This document shows, one piece after another, positions 22,084 to 33,014 of a stretch of DNA of 64,000 nucleotides. The notes beneath the pieces were generated by a model. The model did no database searches. It was not told the DNA's origin and saw only the letters and a program-made list of their open reading frames with translations. Source of the DNA: Mesotaenium endlicherianum. Taxonomy: Eukaryota; Streptophyta; Zygnematophyceae; Zygnematales; Mesotaeniaceae. Made by a program: the position numbers and the translations under genes. The first letter of the stretch is position 1. Each line of letters opens with the position of its first letter. Location: assembly GCA_009602735.1 (NCBI GenBank), contig WELA01006070.1:14642-78641 (forward strand), read 5' to 3'.

Positions 22084-22349
22084 ACCATCAGTAGGGTTGG
22101 GCTCAAATGTTGGGTCAGAAAGGTAGACTTTCCTAAGTTGTTAAAGGAAGGACTTTTTCACTTTAAGTGAAGTGAGGGCACAAAGGACTTTGTCCACAGC
22201 ATGCTGATCAAATTTCCTCTCTTGCAAGTCAGGTCTTCTAGAGAGAGCGTCAGAAGGATTCAACTTCCCTGGTTTGTAGTCAATTTGAACCTGAAACTGC
22301 TCCAGCATCTGACTTCAGTGGTTCACCCTCTAGGACAGCTTGGATTTCT

Positions 22350-24180
22350 TCTAAAAATGAGTTAGAGTTAGGTGATCTATGTTCGCCTTGTAAGCTTTCC
22401 CATGAAAGTAGGCCCTCCACTGTTTGAGGACATGGATGATAGCTAACAAATACTTGTCATGCACTGAGTAATTAATCTCAGCTCAATTAAGCTTCATATA
22501 CTCATACAGCACAGGATGCCACTCCTGCTTGATCTTACCATTCTTTGTAGTTTTCTCAACAGTCTGCAACAAAATAGCATCCATAGCAAAGTCAGAGGTG
22601 TCATGACCACCTCCACAGGTTTGCTGGGATCATATACAGCGGGAACAGGGGCAGACCTTAGAGCATCTTTAAGGGTCTGAAAGACAGCTTGCTGCTCTTC
22701 CCCCATATGTATCCTATGTCCATTTTTAATTGGTCGGTCAGTTTACTGGTCTACGTGGAGTAGTTCTCTATAAATCTCCTGTAGTAATTAGCCAACCCGA
22801 GGAAGGATCTACACTCTGAGACAGATTGAGGTACTGGCCAGTCCCTTATGGCCTGGACTTTCTTAGGATCCATACTGATGCCTTCCTTACTGACAACGTG
22901 GCCCAAGAATTCAATACTCTCCATAAAAGAATCACACTTGCTCATTTTAGCTTAAAGATGATTATTTTTTAGAGTTCCCATCACTATTTTCTAGTGCTCA
23001 GCATGCTCAGCTTCTTTCTCTGAGAAGACCAAAATATCATCCAAAAAGACTTGCACAAACTTATCCAAATAAGACTTGAATATGTCATTCATAGCACCCA
23101 TAAATGTAGCAGGAGCATTAGTCAGGCCGAAGGGCATCACATTGATTTCATAGTGACCGTAACGTGTGCGAAAAGCAGTCTTGTGTTCATCTCTTTTAGC
23201 AATTTTGATGTGACGATAACGACTCTTAAGATCAATTTTATTGAGCACTTTAGCACCCGACAGAGTGTCAAGCAAGTCCTCAATTTTAGGTAGAGCATAC
23301 TTGTTCTTGACCGTGATTTTGTTAAGTGCTCTGTAATCCACACACATTCGCATATACTGCCATCCCCTTTCTTAACAAAAAGATCGAGAGCGCCAAAGGG
23401 TGACTTACTAGGAGAAATTTATCCATTCTCCTCAAGTTTCTTAATTTGTTCTAATTCCTCATTTTCCAGGTAAGACAGTCCATAGGTGCGTTGCCACGGT
23501 GGCTATCTATCAGGCACAAGCTCAATCTTGTGATCTACCTCCCTCTTAGGTGGGAGTCCCAAAAGCATATTAGAAATATCAGCAGACTGAGCCACAATCT
23601 TTGCAACAGTAGAATGCTCCGGAGGACTGACCTTTTTCTCAACCACTTCTTCAGGTTGGGAAGGTACCTTTTTTAGCAGCAGACAGAACATTCTGTCTTT
23701 CTTCTGGTCCCAATTTTTGACAAACTCCATTGCATTCAGCAACTTGCATCCTCCTAAAATCCTTCCTTTACCCCTCATTTGCCATCCATGCAAGACAAGA
23801 GGAGAAACACTGGTGGGTGCCAAGTAAGTATGCCCATCACTGATCTCTCTCATTTGAACTGTCCCCCTGCTCCAACACACTTCAGCTTCATGTCTAATAA
23901 GCCAGGATCTACCTAGCTCGAGATCATAAAAGCCACTGTTGAGTACCTCAAACATAAGCGTTTCAGTTACAATTGCAATGCTAGAACCTAACTGGATCTC
24001 AATAGGCTTTGTTATAATTCCTCTCGGGATACTTGAGGCATCTCCAAGAAATATTTTTCTATTCTCTTGGGTGACTGTAGGCAGCCTTAGCCGCTTAACT
24101 AAGTTCTTATAAATAAAAGTATGTGACGCTCCTCCAACAACAAATGCAGTCACCTTACTACCGGCAATCATACAATGTAG
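22350..24180 (-). pseudogene. Element B protease, RT and RNase H
   Basis: The retropepsin-like region starts near 24171 (KVTAFVVGGASHTFIYKNL) and extends through ELGRSWLIRHEAEVCW. RT shows [34 protein letters not shown] and [13 protein letters not shown]. RNase H sequence is at 22494-22706. Family A by its similarity to 2583-4205 and 52400-53530. Broken copy. Confidence 0.8.
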
Positions 24181-24469
24181 TAGAATAGGAGGGACTGGCT
24201 TTTCCTATCTTTTGCATTGTTCACTTGACGTAGCAAATAAATGTTGGACATTAGATTGGACAAGATCATCGAGAGTGTGCAATTTCTGGGGTCTATGTTA
24301 CTGATGGTCTCCTTTATCTAGTTGTCAGGCATACATAGTGAATCTAGTTCAACAGGGCCCATAACACCTGCTAAGAGGGCAGCTAGCGATGACTCACTAC
24401 CTCTAGCATCCTCACAATCAGTATACTGGAGTACTGGCTATTGCTATCGTTTAAAGGTTGATCCTTTTC

Positions 24470-25929
24470 ATCCACCTTGGGTAAGTATTTGCTAGGTTAA
24501 CGCTCCCGGTAGTGACCTCTCTCTTGGCAATGGTAGCAAGTCGAGTTTGCTAAGGCTGGTCTCGGCTTAGTCCTACCACCACCTCTTGCAAAGCCTCCTC
24601 AAGAGTATCCACTCTCCCCCCTTAGACTGTATAGCATTGTACTCATACCCGTGGGCCGTAAGACCCTGGTTCATCCATTTGATCATCCTCAGCCTGGTTT
24701 CCCTCAATGGCATTGTAGGAACCATGTGGCTTTCTGACAATCTTAGCCACCAAAGCACTACTCTGGCGCTTATGGTTGACTTGCTGTCGATCCCAAGCAT
24801 CCGTGTCTCGAACCAAGTCAACCAAATTCTCATACTTTTTCTCAGCAAAATGACTCGAGACCTTGGACTTCAAGCCATACTTGAAGTATGCTATCCATAC
24901 AGCTCCGACAAGGTAGGCTGTTTCATCATGTTCTCCTGAAACTTTTGAGCAAACTCAGCAACTGAGGTGGTCTGCCTCAATGTCAAGGATCGCATAGATA
25001 GCTTTCTCCTGCTGATTTATGACTTCAAATTTCTCATGTAGTTGCTCAACGAACTCTACCCACGAGGGATCATCGAGTTGGTTAGCTTTCCGCTCTCCTT
25101 TACAGAAGAGCCACCAATTTGCTGCACTGCCTTTTAGCAAAGCACCGGTGTGCCTGACCTTCTCAAAGTCTTGCAGATCCGGGTATTTCTCCAGCCACTG
25201 CTCAACATCAGTGAGAAACTTGATCGAATAATACTTTTTGTTTTCCTCAGGGTCAAAATCCCGAGGAGGCTTTAGCTTTGGCTTATAAGCCTTTTGCCTC
25301 CGCCAGTAGTTTGAGAACCCAGTTGGTGTCTATCCTGCAACAATGCTCTAATGATTCTTTCGTCCTCCTATTTAGACTCATACATGATAGCCATCTGGGA
25401 TTGCATCTGAACAAATAATGCACCTAAATCAACAATCTGAGGTGATAATGTAGCCATAGCAGCAACAGCAGTAGCGGCATTGACTCGCTTGACAGCGACT
25501 TCAGCACTTCCTCTTGCTGCTGCGTTAGCAATTCCCCCTCTACTCAGCTGTCTACAAATTTGTGCAAGAGATACATCAGTGGGAACATTGAGGGGTGGGT
25601 TTTGCAGATTGGCCCTTTCTGTCATTAGCTCTTTCACTTGTCCTGGCATCGGCTCCACGCCTCCTTTTTGCTATTATATTCTCTTCCTATTTAGTTAAAC
25701 GTTCAATTTCTAGCCTGACACGCTCTTATTCAGCTTGCTGGGTTGCTACTGCAACGAGAGCCGCTGCCTCTTTATCGACTTCCCTAGCTTCCCTAGCTTC
25801 CCTAGTTGCGAGTACTTCAGCGTAAGTGCAAGATTCCACATCTTCGTTCTCACCTTGAATTTTCTTGTCTACATTATCCTGACCCTCCATATCTTGAGAG
25901 CTGCTAGTCTGAGACCGCATCCTTACCAT
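24470..25929 (-). pseudogene. Element B gag
   Basis: Begins near 25929 (MVRMRSQTSSSQDMEG) with an Ala/Glu-rich stretch. A capsid-like region follows with GSAANWWLFCKGERK, DDPSWVEFVEQLHEKFEVIN and KVSSHFAEKKYENLVDLVRDTDAWDR, then a zinc-knuckle remnant near 24510-24545 (CYHCQERGHYRER). The fragment at 29473-29793 is the same region on the other strand. Broken copy. Confidence 0.75.
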
Positions 25930-25949
25930 ACAAAGAAAATTGTTACAAG

Positions 25950-25962
25950 AGCTCCGATACCA
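25950..25962 (-). other. Primer-binding site of element B
   Basis: TGGTATCGGAGCT on the minus strand, one base after the LTR end. It differs little from the initiator-Met site TGGTATCAGAGC. Confidence 0.75.
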
Positions 25963-25963
25963 C

Positions 25964-26682
25964 TGAAATGTATCGACTTACCAATAAGCGTTTGACAATT
26001 TATAAAAGGACCTTCATATCAACAAGTAATCTTTATGGTGTTTTCTGGTTAAGTGATTAATCAGCAAAAGACCACACAACTAGCGTGAGCAATACTCATA
26101 AGTCAAATGCAAGTAGACGAGCATCAATCATGCAATCAGTAAACTCATACATAAGCAAGGTTAAAAGACAGTTCTCGTAATGGCTTCTTGCCTTGGATTC
26201 GAATATCCTCTCAATAAAAGGTACAAACAGTTGGCCTCGTTTCCGAATGCCAAACTCGTGAGCATGACCTAACCTATATACATGGAATGATCTTAGTGTT
26301 CAATGGCAAGTGTAATGGCACCCCTTACCCAGGAGCTAACCACGTCGGTAGAACCTCGGCTGACCAAATCCACAAACCTCTCCCATCATCCCGAATCGCC
26401 ATCCATCTCAAGGGTGTCATCCGGCCCCTCATCTAGCATATCACACATACATGCATGAGTAGGCAGTTCACTGATACCGAGAACGACAGTTAGCTAACCG
26501 TCAAAGAATATGTCAGTAAGTTGACCTATAGTGGACTTCAACCTGCTGCTCTTGGCTGAGTCACTATACTAAATACTACTAAAAGTCCAGCAGACTTAAC
26601 ATTGACTAAAGTTTAACTGAACTTAATTAACTGTTTTATTTAAAATAAATATTATATAGAGCAATATATTGATTTCATTACA
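25964..26682 (-). repeat. 5' LTR of element B (719 bp)
   Basis: Minus-strand TGTAATGAAATC...CATTTCA. Homologous to 6247-6964 (+) and 40957-41667 (-). A primer-binding site follows at once, which fixes it as the 5' LTR. Confidence 0.85.
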
Positions 26683-29472
26683 CCTTTTAATCAACTCATC
26701 CACTCTTGGAAGTGGGTACCTGTATGGTGATCTTGTTGAGTGCCTGGTAGTCAACACACCTCCTCATAGTCCTATCCTTTTTGTTCACAAATAAGACTAG
26801 CGTTGCAAATGGAGACTCGATGGGTCGAATGAATCCTATCTCCAACAACTCTGTCAGCTGCTTCTTCAACTCATCCAACTCCGCAAACAATTATTGGAGG
26901 CGGGTCTCACTGGTGGCTTGCTCCCTGGTTCCAACTTGATCTTGTGCTCCATGGCTCTCTGTGGAGGTAATCCCGCAAATAGCTTTTCAGGAAGAACGCA
27001 CTTGAACTCCAACAACGCCTTGAAGTGGGCAGGCGTCTCAGCAGGCTTCTTCTCTTTAGCAATTGAGCTATGCTCCTTCTGAGCAAGGCAATTAGCCACC
27101 ACTACTTGCTCCTCCGACGATGTACATTGCCCAGGATTTTAGGATTCACGCTTGCTCCATCCGATGACCTGGCCAGGGCCACCAAAACAAGGTACATCTC
27201 CTTCTCCTGATTTGCCTTGCACAACTTCTTTACTTGCAGGCTCAACAGAAGACAATTACTTGTGGTCGTATCTACCTCCACCTGTTTTGCTGTCTCCATT
27301 CGACCATCACGCCCTTGAACCTTCACTTATCCTGTGTTTGGGTGCATTTAATGGTTAGCCACGGTCGGCCCAATATCACCTCATGGTGACCTAATCCTGC
27401 CTGCTCCATAAACTTCCCTACTCCAGTGCCCCGCTACTTCTACGTAAATAGATTCTGTAGGTGCTCCATTCTTGAGTCTTTGCCCATTCACTAAAATTGC
27501 CTCCTTAGGCTCATAATGCTTCTCCACAAGGATGCCACTCTTTCACCAGTTCTTGTGCACAAAGTTTGCACTTGCGCCACTGTTGACCTTAAACTTTGCC
27601 TTGTTGCCGTTGACTAATCCTTCCATGATAATAGGCTTGTCAACGTCTTGTCTTCCGCTTCTTGACAGGCTCCTGGAGATAACCTCCTTGTAAGTTTCCT
27701 TCTTCACGCCAGTATACACCCAAGAACAACTTACTGGCGTCCTCCTTTCTCCTCCTGTTGACATTGTTTTGTCTTCACACGACGGTCTCGAGCCAGATAC
27801 CCAAGCTTGCCACAATTATAACAGGGTCCTCTCGGCTTTTAATTCTGCTGCTTGCGCTGGTTCTGGACGAGTCCCAAATTTATATGTACTGGACCTTGTC
27901 CACTTGTGTTTGGTGCTTGAGATCCAAAGTGTCGATATCCTCCAAAGTTGTGGTTGCCCCACTGCCTCTAGCTATACTCCACAACGTCGACCCTCATCGC
28001 CAATGTCATCATTTCTCCAAGCCTGGTAGGGTCCTTGAGCGCCACTTCCTTGGCCATAGTTTGCTTGAGTCCCCTCTTGAACTTGTCCATCATCTCCGAC
28101 AAGTGCATGGATGGGCGCTGAAGCACCGGCTTGTTTAAGCACAAAACATACTCTTGAACGCTTCCTCATTGACGAAGACGCACCAATAAATATCGAGCAG
28201 TAGCTTCGGGTGCGATAGATTGAAATTGCCTCGTCAAGTATCAAAGAGCTGATCAATAGTAGCAGGAATTTCAGACAGCTGCTCCTCTCGCTCATACCAA
28301 GCTCCTGCACTCTTCTTCAGCAAAGTAATCACAAAGGCGACTTGCCTGTCAGGCGTGAGCGCGGAATACTCGATAAACTTGTTCACTCCAAAAAAATTCA
28401 TTGATGAACGGGCGGCGATCCACGCTCTCCAGCATACACTTCAGGTTTAGGTGCACGCACTCCCAATGCGGGTGGAATAACCGGTTGCACCATTGGTTGA
28501 ACACAGATTGGTGTTATAGCAGGTGCAGGTGGCAAACTCGTTGAAGCGGCGTTCCCCACAACAATTTGCACCATCCTCTCCACCTCCGCGCGCATATTTT
28601 GTTGAAATTGGGTGTAGACTTCTCCTCCAATTGCTGTGCCATTTGCCTTAGCATCGCCTGCATCTCTTGTTGCCCACTGGTCATTGTTGGCGCTGCCTGC
28701 TGCTCCACGCTCTCGACGTGCTCGACATGTTTGCCTCCTTCGGCTGCCGACTGCGACTCCATAATATAGTATGCTAACTAGCCCAGCTCCGGTACCAAAT
28801 GAAAAAGGGGCAGAGTGCCGTAGTGGGAACGTAGTGACTTACGAAGAACCAAATTGGTTGCAATCATACTTTAGAGTGCAGCAGGAGGCTTTGGAAAATT
28901 ATTGAACATCTCGAGTGGTGCAAAAGTGCTCACAAATGCAATAGAATGAAAGCCGTTGTCATTACAAACTCGTAAAAATTTACAGATGTGAGAACTGATA
29001 AGAAACGAAGAAGTCATGCCTATTTATAACTTTATATGTCTACAGCTCGTACCTGGAAGGGAGGGCCGCTTAGCTTTGAAAATTCGAAGTGTTCGTCAAA
29101 TTGTCCCTTTTTGAATATTCAAAAGTATGCCAGATCAGCCTGATCTGTCGGGTCAATTTGACGTTCATATACATGCATCGACATTTTTAGAATATTCTAT
29201 CTTGAGCGCGCTAGGCTAAACCGATCTTCTAGTTAACTCGACCAAGTCGGCCGAAATTACGTGAAGGTTCAAATTCATTCTAACGGCCCAGGTCGCTCGA
29301 CGCTGTCGGTCAATCCGACGGTTGTGCTCATCACAAATTAAGGACAGTTGTTGACCCACCTTAGTACTAATAAAACTTCGAAAATTCATAACATTCTCAA
29401 TATTTGACCAAATTCGACGAATTTATATCATAATAACCAAAAAAATGCAATCTACAATTTTGTGCTCTTACA
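26683..29472 (-). mobile_element. Family D chromovirus remnant (LTR, gag, protease, start of RT)
   Basis: Minus-strand order: 5' LTR (28800-29472, TGTAAGAGCAC...TTTTTCA), primer-binding site TGGTACCGGAGCTG (28797-28784), gag (27960-28762), protease region (27540-27815), protease/RT linker (26866-27330), and the beginning of RT (26696-26890, [15 protein letters not shown]). It stops at 26683, where element B inserted. It is colinear with the nearly whole element D (41786-47933). Broken, about ten breaks. Confidence 0.85.
28800..29472 (-). repeat. 5' LTR of the family D remnant (673 bp)
   Basis: TG...CA termini on the minus strand with a primer-binding site next to it. Related to, but clearly diverged from, the D LTRs at 41786-42529 and 47184-47933. 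The right flank is a family A gag scrap. Confidence 0.8.
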
Positions 29473-29793
29473 TAATTAAGTTGGTGATTCCACGTGGGAA
29501 GAGTCCGTTAAGGAATTGCATGAGAACTTTGATGTGATCAATCACCAGGAGAAAGCTGTCTATGGTATGATCCCCTTGACATTGAAGCAGACCACTTCAG
29601 TTGCTGGGTATGCTCAGAGATTTCAGGAGAACATGATGAATTAGCCTACCTTGCCAGAACTATATAGGCTAACGTACTTCAGGCATGGCTTGAAGCCTGA
29701 GGTGTCTAGTTATTTTGCTGAGAAGAAGTATAAAAAGCTGGCTGACTTGATTCGAGATACTAATGCTTGGGATCAGCAGCGGTAGACGTACAC
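29473..29793 (+). pseudogene. Family A gag scrap (+ strand)
   Basis: Text such as ELHENFDVINHQEKAVYG, GYAQRFQENMM, YFRHGLKPEVSSYFAEKKYKKLADLIRDTNAWD matches the gag of element B. Only about 320 bases survive. The family D remnant appears to have inserted beside or within it. Broken. Confidence 0.75.
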
Positions 29794-31122
29794 AAACGAC
29801 CACCAGAAAATAACTTAGATGTGAAACAAATAGAACTTATGACAAAACCAAACAATAAAATACCAACACCCTGGCGCGCCTCACGTATCAACGCAAAAAG
29901 GTACTAATCTAGGCGCGACAATATAGAAAGGAGTGCATACTGTCGGGCTAAGTTCCAACGCAAATAGTGGCCAAGGTTGGATGCACGGGTTGTACAATAA
30001 TATTTTGAACGTCTTCAAACATCATGTAAAGATGTGTAGAAGTGGAGAAGACATCGGTTTCATATACACAAGAAGATGTACAACCTCTAACATTTCGGCT
30101 CGTTAGTAGGCAAGCAACACTATTTGTGGTTGCATTATGATCGCATCCATGGCCAATTTAGTCACCTTCATTTGCACAAGGTCCACGTCTTTGGCGATCT
30201 AACTTACATACCTTGTATTTGTTGCTATCTTCAAGCTCATCCATTTGCGCATATAAGTCATTGTTTGTGAAGCTTTATGACAATAAAACTTAAGGCTAGC
30301 TGGCTGGCTGGCTGGTTCCTATGTTTTTTAACATCCAATTTGCATGTAAGGACACACGTTTATTGCCAAAAAGCGATAATTGCATAAGCTTACTATTGGA
30401 GCTTCCTCACCATCGAACTCATACCGGCTTTTATCCGCACCATCTTGTACATCTCGTCGTCCTTTCAACAAAGTTTGTACTTTGGAAGTGGCACATTACG
30501 CGTCGCATGCACTTCAGTAGTGATCTATAAAAAGTATTGAATACTGGAGTTTATGTGACATGGAGAACACTTTTGAAAAGTTATAATCATAAAGTAATAT
30601 CTTTCAATCGCACATTGACACTTGTTGTCGACACAACCATTGTAGAGCGCAGATTTACCTGCCTTCCAACATTTGTACGATCAATTATGTAGCTACTTAG
30701 ATCATTCTTCATGAAGTCTCAATGTCAATAAAATACCCGAAAAAAGAAATTGTTTTAGTAATACTGGTTACAACTTGCCAACTATGATGCCAACAACTAG
30801 GACAACATGACAGTGCTCGAAGCAAGATGCGGTAAAATCTTACAATGTACCATAGGAAGTTTATAGCAGAGATATACACCTCATCATGAATCTTGAAGGG
30901 TGCATATCTCGGCTACAATCCTCCACAAACTATGGCTTTAACTACTACCTTGAATGAATAAAGAACACTATTTCATTGAAACCATCTGAAACATCTACAT
31001 TCTGGGGAGCTGCTGAACAAACCCCACACTATGCTAGACCTCCTCGTAGGTGCAAACCCATAGCAAATCTGATCTTTCCGACGTCTTTTCTTCTTACTCA
31101 TCAAAAATCTGCCAGGGTCCTC
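29794..31122. other. Intergenic; no gene seen
   Basis: AT-rich sequence downstream of the EGF-like gene. A short GGCT repeat lies at 30297-30317. No coding region, RNA gene or element end is supported. Confidence 0.5.
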
Positions 31123-32906
31123 CTAAGGAGAAGGGGGAGGACTACCAGGAGGGGTCTCGGGGCTATCGGGGCTATCTGGAGCCTCTGGGGTGTCAGGGCT
31201 GTCGGGGGTCTCTGAGCTGTCAGGGCTAGGGGGAGTGCCGGGACTGGGAGGAGTCCCTTTGCCAGCAGAAGGGATGCAGCGCCCCTTGCTGATGGTATAG
31301 CCAGGCTTGCAGCTGCACGTGGCCTCTCCGCGCACCACAGCGCACACCGCATTCACCTTGCACACCTTCTTTACGCACGGGTCTGGACAGCATGGACAGC
31401 GATAGAATAAACACAGCCACACAAACCTCTTCGTAAGGAGGTGGTACATGCATCCTTCGGATTCAATCTTGAGAACCAACCTGAGCACACATTAAGTACG
31501 ACATTAGCAAGAGCTAACTCTTGGGAGTAAGAGGAGCAGCACGTACCACGGGGAACACATGCACCGCTCTGCAGGACGAGACCCTCTTTGCACAGGCAAC
31601 TTGCCTTAGTGCCCTGCGTGATACACGCAGCGTTGGTTGGACATGTGATGCTGGCACAAGGATCTGTTCACAGTGCACCAGTTGAGCAGAGCAGGATCAT
31701 CAGCATAACAAAGCAGAGACAGTACACGCAGCACTCTCAACTCCTAATTGATTACTAGCCTAAACAGTATTACCTCGAGTGCAAGGTCATCATCAGAACA
31801 CCATGCAAATTTAGAAGAAGGCTGACGCTCTGCATACATACTCTTGCAGGGATCAGTTGAGACTAATCTAGGACTCACTCAGTGTCAGGCACTGGCCCTT
31901 AACGTCCTTGAAGCCGACATTGCACTTGCACGACACCTTCTTGTTCTTGCCTGTCACGCAAGTTGAATTTCCAGAGCAGTTCGCCGCAATGCACGCTGCA
32001 CATATAAAGAGAGCAACCAGCAGCTAACAAACAGATGAAGAAAGGCTACCATTCAGCTGCTGATGCAGCCCTTATTTTGATCAGGTGGCACAAAGGATGA
32101 CCACATATGCTACAACAACACAAAAAAGACCCTGCAAGTCCTATTGCTAGTAGCTCTATATAAAGAGTACACGAGATAATTGCAATGTCAGCATTGGCAA
32201 AGCAGAGCAGACGGGAACAGCAGAAAAGGGTGAATGATAACAATAGATGCTTCTCGTGTAGAGAGTGGACGGTCATTTCCAGCTATAGCTCAGAGTCACA
32301 GAAACCTGCAGCAATCGCGTTAACTTGTGGAACCAACAAGCAGTCTAGACCTGCTTAGAGGGGAAGGTGAAGAAGCTGATTATTGCCATGTAGAACTGCA
32401 AGAGGTAGCTAGGTCACACAGGCACTTACTGGGCGAGAGACACTGCCCCTTCTTTTCCTTGAAGCCAGGAGAGCATGTACACTTGATCTTGTTGGCTTTC
32501 ACACTGCAGACTGAGTTGGTGGGGCACGAGGTCGCAGTGCAAACTGCACAGCGGAAGAGGAGGAGATAAGCCAAATGCTCATTCTGCTTCGGAATCTTCA
32601 ATGTCACAATTGAAGTTTAAATACGGATAGATACAGCACTGAGCTTATGCAGCTTGATGTACGATCCCACACCCCCCGCATTAATTCAAACAAGAGGTCG
32701 CCGCCCAAAAGGTATATGCAGAACATGGATGATAAGCCCCATGGAATCTGTTCACAAAACACGGCGAGTTTGTTATACGCACCAACTTTTGCAGGCTTTC
32801 CTTTGTCTGCTTTCGCACCGGCACCAGTCCGTGCCTCTGCTGACTGTAAGACGCTTGCATAACTTACTAATGCACACAGCAACACAATTCTAAGGAAACG
32901 ACCCAT
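31123..32906 (-). CDS. Secreted protein with four EGF-like modules and a Pro-rich tail (five exons)
   Basis: Gene model: exons 32906-32783, 32543-32430, 31995-31879, 31663-31547, 31382-31123 (stop). All introns are GT-AG with good pyrimidine tracts; donors include GTAAGT, GTGAGT and GTACGT. Every junction is phase 1, so each middle exon is one movable module. The 243-residue product has a signal peptide (MGRFLRIVLLCALVSYASVL, cleaved near SAEA, about residue 25) and a short basic spacer. Four modules of six cysteines follow, spaced like EGF domains (first: C-x4-C-x5-C-x8-C-x-C-x10-C) with recurring P.N..C and C.C..G. The last module runs into a tail rich in Pro, Ser, Asp and Thr (TPPSP, SPDTPE, PPGSPPPSP). 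It probably acts outside the cell or in the wall; the ligand is unknown. No break was seen. It is the only clear host gene in the window. Confidence 0.8.
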
Positions 32907-33007
32907 GTTGAGTGAGGTGGTCTCGAAACTTTCCACCTTTATCACAAAGTTCAAGTATTCGAAGCGCTGTTTGGTTCCGCGATAAGAAATGTGGTGGTCG
33001 CTTTTGT

Positions 33008-33014
33008 TTTTATA
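33008..33014 (-). promoter_or_regulatory. TATA box of the EGF-like gene
   Basis: TATAAAA on the minus strand about 100 bases before the start codon at 32906. This would place transcription start near 32980 with a 5' leader of roughly 70-75 bases. Confidence 0.5.

Larger units (their letters stand above)
20663..26682 (-). mobile_element. Element B: family A Ty3/gypsy chromovirus, 3'-truncated
   Basis: Minus-strand order: 5' LTR (25964-26682), primer-binding site (25950-25962), gag (24470-25929), protease (23503-24180), RT (22750-23400), RNase H (22350-22710), integrase (21040-22083), start of the chromodomain (about 20800-20840). From about 20798 down to 20663 the sequence no longer matches element C and is unidentified; then the K LTR begins. 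The LTR lies directly against interrupted RT sequence of a family D copy, so B inserted there. Broken, more than ten breaks. Confidence 0.85.
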
